DNA from: Streptomyces violaceus
GTDB taxonomy: Bacteria > Actinomycetota > Actinomycetes > Streptomycetales > Streptomycetaceae
Length of the DNA stretch: 5,412 nucleotides
Assembly: GCA_000715635.1 (NCBI GenBank)
Contig: KL569195.1
Location: forward strand, 99,760-105,171
Reading direction: 5' to 3'
The translations under genes were made by a program, and so were the position numbers. Under the pieces are notes generated by a model. The model was not told where the DNA came from. It did no database searches and saw only the letters and a program-made list of their open reading frames with translations. This document shows, in pieces, positions 1 to 5,401 of this stretch (the stretch's first letter is position 1; every line of letters begins with the position of its first letter).

Positions 1-589
1 TCTCATCGGCGTGCCGGCCGCCGATGACGACGACGCAGTGCGGCGCGTGCGCCTTGGCCAGCTCGGCCATCTCCAGCGCGTACCGGTGCGCCGCCGACAC
101 CGCGCTGAGCAGGAGAACCTTGGGCTGCAGTGCGTGGAGCTCGGCGATGAACCGCTCGCGGGCCACCTCGTCCCAGATGCGGGGGTCGAAGACGTGGCCG
201 TCGGTGGTCCGGCTGTCGGCGACCAGTGTGGTCCGCGGCCCGTTCGCCGTACGGCGGTACTCCTCGTCCGGGTAGTCCCCCCAGTCCGGGCAGACGTCGT
301 CGAGGGACGGCTCCTGCGGCAGTCCCGCGCGCAGCCGGGCCACCGAGCGCTGGATGGTCAGGGTCAGCGCCGAGTACAGGCACATCGGATCACCGGGATA
401 GGCGACCTCGCCTCCTCTGCTGGTCGCCACCGGGACCAGTGCCGCCATGACCGGGTAGGTGAACGGGGCCGGGCCGGGTTGTGCCTCGAACAACCGGCGG
501 CGCCTTACGACGAGTTCGGTCAGCGTGCCGCCGGCCTCGGCCGCCTCAGGACCGCTCGGCTCCAGTGGGGTACGAACCGTTGTCCTCAC
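1..589 (-). CDS. Partial CDS: probable cobalamin-binding (B12) radical SAM protein, N-terminal part
   Basis: The first 196 residues are visible; the gene runs off the left edge. The start is GTG at 589-587: GGAGG (601-597) lies 7 bases upstream and an in-frame TGA (595-593) excludes an earlier start. Residues 1-130 are a poorly recognisable N-terminal region (GDPMCLYSALTLTIQRS at 66-82, CPDWGDYPDEEYRR at 100-113). From about residue 145 the sequence fits the Rossmann-like B12-binding domain that precedes the catalytic barrel in class B radical SAM enzymes: a beta strand (PKVLLLSAVS, 156-165), a helix (ALEMAELAKAH), then a strand ending in VVVIGGRHA (187-195), the usual GG(P/R)H-A turn. The radical SAM CxxxCxxC motif would lie beyond the window and is not seen. 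Such enzymes methylate or rearrange unreactive carbons using SAM and often cobalamin. The gene follows the thymidylate-synthase-like gene by 19 bases in the same direction, so the two are probably co-transcribed. Another Rossmann-fold protein remains possible. Confidence 0.6.
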   Translation of the reverse strand, partial: MRTTVRTPLEPSGPEAAEAGGTLTELVVRRRRLFEAQPGPAPFTYPVMAALVPVATSRGGEVAYPGDPMCLYSALTLTIQRSVARLRAGLPQEPSLDDVCPDWGDYPDEEYRRTANGPRTTLVADSRTTDGHVFDPRIWDEVARERFIAELHALQPKVLLLSAVSAAHRYALEMAELAKAHAPHCVVVIGGRHADE

Positions 590-596
590 GTGTCAT

Positions 597-601
597 CCTC
601 C
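597..601 (-). promoter_or_regulatory. Ribosome binding site of the B12 radical SAM-like gene
   Basis: GGAGG on the minus strand, 7 bases before the GTG at 589. It fixes the start of a gene that has no ATG near its beginning. Its first G is also the last base of the hairpin at 601-621. Confidence 0.7.
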
Positions 602-621
602 GCCGCGATCAGATCGCGGCG
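601..621 (-). repeat. Perfect inverted repeat spanning the stop codon of the thymidylate synthase-like gene
   Basis: CGCCGCGATC and its exact reverse complement are separated by one base (611). In RNA this would form a stem of about 8-9 bp with a small loop. The TGA stop of the upstream gene (611-609) sits at the centre, and the 3' arm touches the GGAGG of the next gene. There is no U-tract, so it is unlikely to be a terminator. A role in translational coupling of the two minus-strand genes, or in mRNA stability, is an inference. Confidence 0.5.
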
Positions 622-1643
622 ATGAGGTTCGCGACGCCACCGCTCGAGGCCGGGCTGGTCACCAGCGACGTGGTGTCGCCCAGCTTGCGGTAGGCGTGCG
701 TGGCCAGGCAGGCCCGGGCGACGTCGGCGAACTCGGTGTTCGCCTTGTGCGCGGCGATCTCGTCCACGGCCGCGATATCGCCCGACTGCGCCGCGAGCCG
801 CAACCGGCGCTCGAAGTCGACGAGTTCGCGCGCGACCTCCCGGCCGCCGTCCGGCGTGCCGGGGAACGCGGGAAGCGACACCGCCTCCACCGGCTCCTCG
901 ACGACCTTGCGGGCCAGGCCCACCTCGTTCTCGTAGAAGTGGAAGGTGCCCGACTGGTGGATGTACGGGCCGCTCGGGACGTTCAGCAGCGACGCCGCGT
1001 ACTGCTGCATCCCCATGAAGAGGAAGGCGTCGTACGGCAGGACCGTCAGCGCCTGCTGGGCCCGCATGACGGTGATCCAGGTGAGCGCGCCGTCCCGGAG
1101 GAACAGGTGGACGCCCACGGCGCACGGGTACTCCCGCGACTGGCGGAAGTTGTCCTCGGGCTGCAGCACCAGGGCGAACGCGCGCCGATGGGCGGGGTCG
1201 CGCTCGATGCGGCCGACCACTTCCTCCAGTTGGTTCCCCTTGGAGGTCAGCAGCCGGTGGCCGAACGCACCGCTCAGCGTGTGCTGGTCGTCCGAGTACT
1301 CATGGGCGCCACGGCGGTAGTACGCGGGAGTGTCGACGTCGTTCCGGCCGTCCAGGGACCAGGCGAGCAGGCCGAAACAGTACGAGAGATTGACCGGAAG
1401 GTGCGGGGTGACCGCGAGACAGGAGGCCGGGTCGGCGATGCGGCTCTGATAGGCCAGGAGTTCGCGATACGGGCGGTCGTTCTGGCCGAAGCCCGAGGCC
1501 TTGGAGAGCGGATCGCGCACTGAGGCGACCTCGCTGCCCTCCGCAAGAATGTCGCGTAAGCCCGCAGTATAAGAATCCGCGAAAGACTGGTAATTGGACA
1601 CGCCAACGACCCCGTTTCTGACGATTGATGAGAAACTCGCCAT
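609..1643 (-). CDS. Thymidylate synthase-fold protein, possible (d)CMP hydroxymethylase-like enzyme
   Basis: A protein of 344 residues, longer than ThyA (about 264). By-eye alignment to E. coli ThyA gives: WSLDGRND (95-102) for WFLQGDTN; AFGHRL (126-131) for VYGKQW; DPAHRR (149-154) for DPDSRR, whose arginines bind the phosphate of the partner subunit's nucleotide; YPCAVGVHLF (172-181) with catalytic Cys174; R194 for phosphate-binding R166; LPYDAF (202-207) for LPFNIA; HFYEN (235-239) for HLYSN. Asp205 replaces Asn177, as in T4 dCMP hydroxymethylase, which suggests a cytosine rather than uracil substrate. Glu58 appears as Leu92 and Asp169 as Gln197, so folate chemistry may differ. Residues 250-344 form a C-terminal region I do not recognise. 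The ATG at 1643 was chosen because residues further upstream do not resemble the family and a likely promoter lies at 1726-1697; its ribosome binding site is weak, and GTG at 1601 is an alternative. Codon 29 is TTA. This is probably not the housekeeping thyA. Confidence 0.75.
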   Translation of the reverse strand: MASFSSIVRNGVVGVSNYQSFADSYTAGLRDILAEGSEVASVRDPLSKASGFGQNDRPYRELLAYQSRIADPASCLAVTPHLPVNLSYCFGLLAWSLDGRNDVDTPAYYRRGAHEYSDDQHTLSGAFGHRLLTSKGNQLEEVVGRIERDPAHRRAFALVLQPEDNFRQSREYPCAVGVHLFLRDGALTWITVMRAQQALTVLPYDAFLFMGMQQYAASLLNVPSGPYIHQSGTFHFYENEVGLARKVVEEPVEAVSLPAFPGTPDGGREVARELVDFERRLRLAAQSGDIAAVDEIAAHKANTEFADVARACLATHAYRKLGDTTSLVTSPASSGGVANLIAAI

Positions 1644-1696
1644 TCTGCATGGAAAATCGGACAAAGCGCTGCCCGGGACGAGCTCGGTTTCGGTCG

Positions 1697-1726
1697 AGTA
1701 GAACGGCAAGGTTCTTCTTTTGTCAA
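1697..1726 (-). promoter_or_regulatory. Candidate promoter of the minus-strand unit
   Basis: On the minus strand, TTGACA (1726-1721) is followed after 18 bases by TCTACT (1702-1697), a 4/6 match to TATAAT. Transcription would begin near 1690, about 47 bases before the ATG at 1643. This supports that start over the ATG at 1817. The -10 is weak for a Streptomyces housekeeping promoter. Confidence 0.4.
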
Positions 1727-1787
1727 TGGAGTTTCGATATCCCCGACGAGGGGAACGACTTCTCCGTTCGCCGGACCCGAGTGGGTA
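1727..1787. promoter_or_regulatory. Core of the divergent control region with a weak dyad
   Basis: These 61 bases lie between the two back-to-back TTGACA boxes. They contain CCCC-GACGA-GGGG (1741-1753) nested within an outer GGAG/CTCC pair (1728-1731 and 1762-1765) centred on almost the same base. This is where a shared regulator could bind, but the arms are short and the dyad could be chance. Confidence 0.2.
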
Positions 1788-1817
1788 TTGACACGGATCA
1801 CTTACACTCCAGATCAT
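1788..1817 (+). promoter_or_regulatory. Candidate promoter of the ECF transporter unit
   Basis: A perfect TTGACA (1788-1793) is followed after 18 bases by GATCAT (1812-1817), a 4/6 match to TATAAT. Transcription would begin near 1824, leaving a leader of about 40 bases before the GTG at 1865. A leader that short leaves no room for a thiamine or cobalamin riboswitch, and none is visible. Confidence 0.4.
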
Positions 1818-1864
1818 GACCGGCGACTAATGGAGCTTGGCAACTCTCGGGGGCGACAGTTCAG

Positions 1865-2677
1865 GTGACGGGTAATTTTCCGTTAAACCCATGGCACTTA
1901 TCTCCACGATGGCGTATCGGGATCGGCGCGGCAATCGTCGCCATCACCTACGCCGGGCTGATCTCAGCCAGACCCGATTCCGTACACGGTGGCGTGGGCG
2001 GTCCGGCCGCCCTGCTCGCCCTGTGCGGCTACACCCTCGGGGCGATGCTGACCGTCTCCGGCGCCGTGGCGGGGCTACCGACGACGACCGTGGCACTGCT
2101 GCCGGTGGCCATCACCATCAACATCGTGATGGGAAAGATCGTCTACTTCAGCGGCCTGCCGCTCCAGCTCGACTCGATCGGCACCGTGCTCGTCGGTGTC
2201 CTCGCCGGACCCGCCGCGGGCGCCGCCACCGGGGCTCTGGCCAGCATCGTCGTCGGGATGACCATCACGCCCGGGGCGCTGCCCTATGCGGTGACCGCTG
2301 CCCTGATCGGCTTCGTCGCGGGCACCCTGGCGCGGGCCGGCTGGTTCCGGCGCGTCCCGACCGCCCTGCTCGCGGGGGGTGTGATCGGCGTGTTCGCCGG
2401 CGTGGTCTCCGCCCCCATCACGGCCTTCGTCTTCGGCAACGCCGGCGGCACAGTGGGGCAGTCGGCCGTCATCGCAACGTTCCAGGCCTACGGAAACAGC
2501 ATGCTGAAGGCCGCCAGCCTGCAGGGACTGGTCGCGGACCCCCTGGACAAGGCGCTGACCGTGGCCCTGGCACTGACCCTGCTGGCGGGCCTGCCCTCCG
2601 GCTACGTGCACCGATTCCCCTTTGTCCAGCAGCATCGCGTGCTGGCGGTCCACCGCCTCGTGCCGAGAAGGACGTGA
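1865..2677 (+). CDS. ECF transporter S component (substrate-binding membrane subunit), substrate unknown
   Basis: A 270-residue, very hydrophobic protein with about six to seven membrane segments (roughly 17-35, 47-69, 74-91, 104-131, 138-156, 166-190 and 228-246). The core resembles unassigned ECF S components: LPLQLDSIGTVLVG (98-111) followed by a glycine/alanine-rich helix, LPYAVTAALIGFVAG (139-153), SAPITAFVFG (182-191), and DPLDKALTV (225-233) near the end. S components are usually about 180-200 residues; the extra length here is mainly an N-terminal stretch of about 70 residues. The GTG at 1865 is the only sensible start: an in-frame TGA lies at 1817-1819, no start codon falls between them, and later starts would remove the first helix. 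A GGGGG at 1849-1853 is a poorly spaced ribosome binding site. Codons 7 and 12 are TTA. As first gene of an S-T-A-A operon, it sets the importer's specificity. A pyrimidine- or vitamin-like ligand is only a guess from the divergent neighbours. Confidence 0.8.
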   Translation: MTGNFPLNPWHLSPRWRIGIGAAIVAITYAGLISARPDSVHGGVGGPAALLALCGYTLGAMLTVSGAVAGLPTTTVALLPVAITINIVMGKIVYFSGLPLQLDSIGTVLVGVLAGPAAGAATGALASIVVGMTITPGALPYAVTAALIGFVAGTLARAGWFRRVPTALLAGGVIGVFAGVVSAPITAFVFGNAGGTVGQSAVIATFQAYGNSMLKAASLQGLVADPLDKALTVALALTLLAGLPSGYVHRFPFVQQHRVLAVHRLVPRRT

Positions 2678-2681
2678 CCTC

Positions 2682-3458
2682 ATGGGTGTATCCCCGCGCT
2701 CGGCCGACGACTCCCCCGTGCACCGGCTGAATCCGCTCACCAAGCTGGTCTTCGCGGTCACCGTCACCGTGTCCGCATTCGCCCTCACCATGACTTGGTG
2801 GCCGTTGCTGCTCTTCTGCGCGGCGGTCCTTCCCATGGTAATTGCTTCGGGAACCCTGCGGAAATTCTTCCCCATGCTTCTCGCTCTGTGGGTTCCGATC
2901 GCTCTCACAGTTTACGTGATTCAGGGTTTCTTCTATCCAGAGACCAGCCGGGTGGTGGCTGAAATCGGCCCCCTGGAGTTGAAGTACGAGGGGCTGGTTT
3001 TCGCCACACAGACCGCCCTGCGGATCATGGTGCTCATGGGCGGATTCTTCCTTCTTCTCCTCACCACGCGCCCCGGCGCGCTGATGAGCGCGATGACTCA
3101 GCGCGGCATGTCGCCGAAGACGGTCTACGTCGTCTCGGCCGCCCTGCAGATCGCACCCGCCCTCGCCGGCCGGGCCCAGGGCATCCTGCACGCCCAGCAG
3201 GCACGCGGCCTACCGGTCAAGGGGCTGCGCGGCCGGGTCCGGGCCCTGGTCCCCATGGCCGGGCCACTGATCCTCGGTGCCCTCACGGATGTGGGGGACC
3301 GTGCGGTGGCCATGGAGACCCGGGGCTTCGGCACCAGCCGCCGTCCCACGTTTCTGACCGAGGTGCCGGACACCGCGGCGCAACGGGTCGCCCGGACCGT
3401 CATGGGACTGTGCGCGCTCACCGCCGTCGTCGCCAACGTATTCGGAGTGCTCCGGTGA
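2682..3458 (+). CDS. ecfT: ECF transporter transmembrane coupling subunit (T component)
   Basis: A 258-residue membrane protein that carries motion from the two ATPases to the S component. It opens with HRLNPLTKLV (14-23), the typical EcfT N-terminus, followed by hydrophobic segments at about 22-38, 40-55, 62-82 and 108-127. The cytoplasmic coupling region has the two diagnostic short motifs that dock in the grooves of the ATPases: ARG at 174-176 (in AQQARGLPVKG) and TRG at 213-215 (in METRGFGT), a variant of the second Ala-Arg-Gly. A last hydrophobic helix lies near 238-255. The ATG at 2682 is preceded by GAAGGA (2667-2672). It lies 4 bases after the S gene stop, so translation is probably coupled. 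The segment 2820-2960 is richer in A+T than its surroundings without disturbing the frame. Confidence 0.93.
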   Translation: MGVSPRSADDSPVHRLNPLTKLVFAVTVTVSAFALTMTWWPLLLFCAAVLPMVIASGTLRKFFPMLLALWVPIALTVYVIQGFFYPETSRVVAEIGPLELKYEGLVFATQTALRIMVLMGGFFLLLLTTRPGALMSAMTQRGMSPKTVYVVSAALQIAPALAGRAQGILHAQQARGLPVKGLRGRVRALVPMAGPLILGALTDVGDRAVAMETRGFGTSRRPTFLTEVPDTAAQRVARTVMGLCALTAVVANVFGVLR

Positions 3459-4324
3459 TCGAATTCAGGGACTTCTCCCTCACCTATCCGACCGGCTCCC
3501 GACCCGCCCTGCGGGAGATCGACCTCGTCGTGCCGCGTGGCCAGATCTGTGCCGTGGTCGGTGCCGAGGGTGCGGGCAAGACCACACTCGCGGGAGTGAT
3601 CAGCGGAGTCGTCCCGCACATGACCGGCGGCAATCCCAGGGGTTCGGCACGGGTCGGCGGACGGCTGCTGGCGGAGACTCCGCCGTCCGAACTCGTCGGC
3701 GAAGTCGGCCTGGTCATGCAGAATCCGTTCAACCAGCTGTCGGGAGCACGGTTCTCGCTGCGCGAGGAACTGGCCTTCGGCCTGGAGAACCTCGGCGTCG
3801 ACCGGGCCGAGATGATCCGCCGGGTCGAGGCAGTCATGGCCGACCTGGGACTCACCGCCCTGGCCGGCCTCTCCCCGTACGAGGTCTCCGGGGGACAGCA
3901 GCAACTCCTGGCCATCGGATCGGCGTTGGTGATGAGGCCGGCCGTCATGGTGCTGGACGAGCCGACCTCCCAACTCGACTCGGTGGGCGCCGGGTTGGTG
4001 TTCGACGCGCTGGAGACCCTGCGGGCGCGGGGCGTCACCGTCGTCCTCTTCGAGCAGCGGCTCGAACGGCCCGCCCGGTACGCGGACCGCGTTCTGGTCC
4101 TGGACGAGGGACGGATCGTCGCCGACGGGCCACCGGCCGACGTCCTCACCGACCCCCGGCTCGCGGAGTGGGGGGTGGCCCCGCTGCGCTACACGACAGC
4201 CGCCCGCCGCGCCGCCGAACGCGGCCTGTGGGAGGCGGACCGTCCGCTGCCCGTGACCCTGGAGGCGGCCGCAGACGGGTTCGCCGCCGCACTGAAGAGC
4301 GCGAGAACCGCCGGAGGCCTGTGA
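3455..4324 (+). CDS. ECF transporter ATP-binding subunit 1 (A component)
   Basis: A 289-residue ABC ATPase. Motifs in order: Walker A GAEGAGKTT (36-44), Q-loop MQNPFNQ (88-94), signature VSGGQQQ (144-150), Walker B VMVLDEP (164-170), D-loop SQLD (172-175). The switch histidine expected after the last strand is Gln201 (LFEQRLE, 198-204; the partner ATPase has THD here), so ATP hydrolysis by its own site may be weak. About 55 residues follow the nucleotide-binding domain (233-289), including a basic, alanine-rich stretch (TTAARRAAERG) and RPLPVTLEAA; such tails occur in actinobacterial ECF ATPases. The start is GTG at 3455, which overlaps the EcfT stop as GTGA and has GGAG (3444-3447) 7 bases upstream. 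Heterodimerisation with the next gene product is expected from the paired arrangement. Confidence 0.9.
   Translation: MIEFRDFSLTYPTGSRPALREIDLVVPRGQICAVVGAEGAGKTTLAGVISGVVPHMTGGNPRGSARVGGRLLAETPPSELVGEVGLVMQNPFNQLSGARFSLREELAFGLENLGVDRAEMIRRVEAVMADLGLTALAGLSPYEVSGGQQQLLAIGSALVMRPAVMVLDEPTSQLDSVGAGLVFDALETLRARGVTVVLFEQRLERPARYADRVLVLDEGRIVADGPPADVLTDPRLAEWGVAPLRYTTAARRAAERGLWEADRPLPVTLEAAADGFAAALKSARTAGGL
4313..4317 (+). promoter_or_regulatory. Ribosome binding site choosing the start of ATPase 2
   Basis: GGAGG lies 6 bases before ATG 4324. Three start codons stand in a row here (GTG 4321, ATG 4324, GTG 4327); the spacing best fits the ATG. Confidence 0.6.
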
Positions 4325-5139
4325 TGGTGCTGCGCATCGACTCCCTGATCCATCGCTACCCGAACGGAACGACCGCGCTGGCGGGCGTCTCGCTGGCCGT
4401 CCGGGCCGGCGAACGCGTGGCGGTCATGGGCCCCAATGGGGCGGGCAAGAGCACCCTGGCCCGGCACCTGATCGGCATCGCCCGCCCCACGTCGGGGACG
4501 GTCGAGGTGGACGGCCGCGACGCCGCGAGGCTCGGGATCGCCGGTCTGGCCCGCAGCGTGGGCTTCGTCTTCCAGAACCCGGACGACCAACTGCACGCCA
4601 CCACAGTGGCCAAGGAAGTCGGCTTCGGCCCCCGCAACCTCGGCTTCCCGGCCGACCGCCGGACCGCCCTCACGACATGGGCGCTGCGAGTCACCGGCCT
4701 GACCGCGGAGGCGGACAGCCACCCCCGCCATCTCTCGTTCGGCGAGCGCAAACGGGTCGCCCTCGCCTCGGTCCTCGCGATGGACACCCCGGTCATCGTC
4801 CTGGACGAGCCCACCACCGGCCAGGACCACCGCTCCATCACCCTGCTCGAAGAACTCATCGGGGACCTGCACAAGAAGGGAAAGACGATCATCGCCATCA
4901 CCCACGACACGGACTTCTGCGCGGAGAACTTCGACCGGATCGTCGTCCTCGCCGACGGCCGCGTGCGGTGGGACGGTCCGGTGGAGCGCTGGCTGGAGGG
5001 AGCCCAGGATCCGTCCGTGTCCGCCTTCGAACAGCCCCAGATGACCCGGCTCGGCCGACGACTCGGCTGGCCGGCCCCCGTGGTCACGGTCGACGGCTTC
5101 CTGGACCGTTTGACCGACCACGCCGAGACCACCGGCTGA
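4324..5139 (+). CDS. ECF transporter ATP-binding subunit 2 (A' component)
   Basis: A 271-residue ABC ATPase of the CbiO/EcfA type. Motifs: Walker A GPNGAGKST (36-44), Q-loop FQNPDDQ (83-89), an ECF hallmark, signature LSFGERKR (137-144), Walker B VIVLDEP (157-163), D-loop TGQD (165-168) and switch histidine His194 (AITHDTD). All residues for hydrolysis at its own site are present; the signature has Phe in place of the first Gly, a variant also known in CbiO-like proteins. A tail of about 45 residues follows (LGRRLGWPAPVVTVDGFLDRL, 243 onward). Its ATG shares one base with the TGA of ATPase 1 (TGATG), so production of the two subunits is probably coupled. As last gene of the operon it is followed after 170 bases by a hairpin terminator. 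Confidence 0.93.
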   Translation: MVLRIDSLIHRYPNGTTALAGVSLAVRAGERVAVMGPNGAGKSTLARHLIGIARPTSGTVEVDGRDAARLGIAGLARSVGFVFQNPDDQLHATTVAKEVGFGPRNLGFPADRRTALTTWALRVTGLTAEADSHPRHLSFGERKRVALASVLAMDTPVIVLDEPTTGQDHRSITLLEELIGDLHKKGKTIIAITHDTDFCAENFDRIVVLADGRVRWDGPVERWLEGAQDPSVSAFEQPQMTRLGRRLGWPAPVVTVDGFLDRLTDHAETTG

Positions 5140-5301
5140 CCTCGCGCCACCCTGGCAGCGACGTCATCCAGCCCTGAAGGTCACGGTGACGGACCATGCG
5201 CGTGGAGTACGCGACCCAGCTCTGAGACGTTCCTCACAAGCCACCAGTAGCCTGCGGCGAAACAGCCTGCCCGCGGCAGAGCAACCGAAGATCCACACCT
5301 G

Positions 5302-5351
5302 AAAAAATCGGACCGCCGACGGCCCCAAGCCGTCGGCGGTCCATGTGTTTC
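5302..5351. terminator. Intrinsic terminator, probably bidirectional
   Basis: A perfect 14-bp stem (5310-5323 with 5329-5342) closes a 5-base loop (CCCAA). A run of six A precedes it (5302-5307), giving a U-tract for transcripts coming from the right; the plus-strand side has only a weak T-rich tail (TGTGTTTCTGG). It should end the ECF operon and probably also a convergent gene beyond the right edge. Confidence 0.8.
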
Positions 5352-5363
5352 TGGCCACACAGA

Positions 5364-5401
5364 GGAACGGGCGGCATCGTGATCACGATGCCGCCCGTTC
5401 C
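5364..5401. repeat. 38-base perfect palindrome
   Basis: Each 19-base half is the exact reverse complement of the other, with no spacer (centre GA/TC at 5382-5383). As RNA it would form a stem of about 17 bp with a GATC loop. There is no U-tract on either side. It could be a second terminator or mRNA-end hairpin, or a protein-binding or recombination site; a hairpin at a convergent gene end is most likely. Confidence 0.7.

Noticed and set aside
11..625. Plus-strand reading frame of 204 codons at the left edge
   Set aside because: It is antisense to the B12-binding-like frame, which has a good ribosome binding site and a sensible fold pattern. The product is rich in Arg and low in complexity.
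459..1523. Long plus-strand reading frame of 354 codons
   Set aside because: It is antisense to the synthase-like gene, which has clear family motifs. The product shows no recognisable domain and is typical of shadow frames in high-GC DNA.
1683..1698. CTCG...CGAG inverted repeat over the minus-strand -10 region
   Set aside because: Only 4 bp per arm with an 8-base spacer, which is expected by chance in this composition.
1644..1817. Upstream ATG at 1817 as the start of the synthase-like gene
   Set aside because: The added 58 residues do not resemble the family, lie over both likely promoters and have many codons unusual for the host.
1818..1864. Thiamine or cobalamin riboswitch before the S component
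   Set aside because: No conserved core elements are seen and the predicted leader is too short.
2075..2908. Minus-strand frame of 277 codons opposite the S and T genes
   Set aside because: The opposite strand encodes a membrane protein with family motifs; this product is a charged low-complexity shadow.
5164..5358. Minus-strand reading frame of 64 codons
   Set aside because: It runs straight through the terminator stem, has no clear ribosome binding site and no recognisable product.
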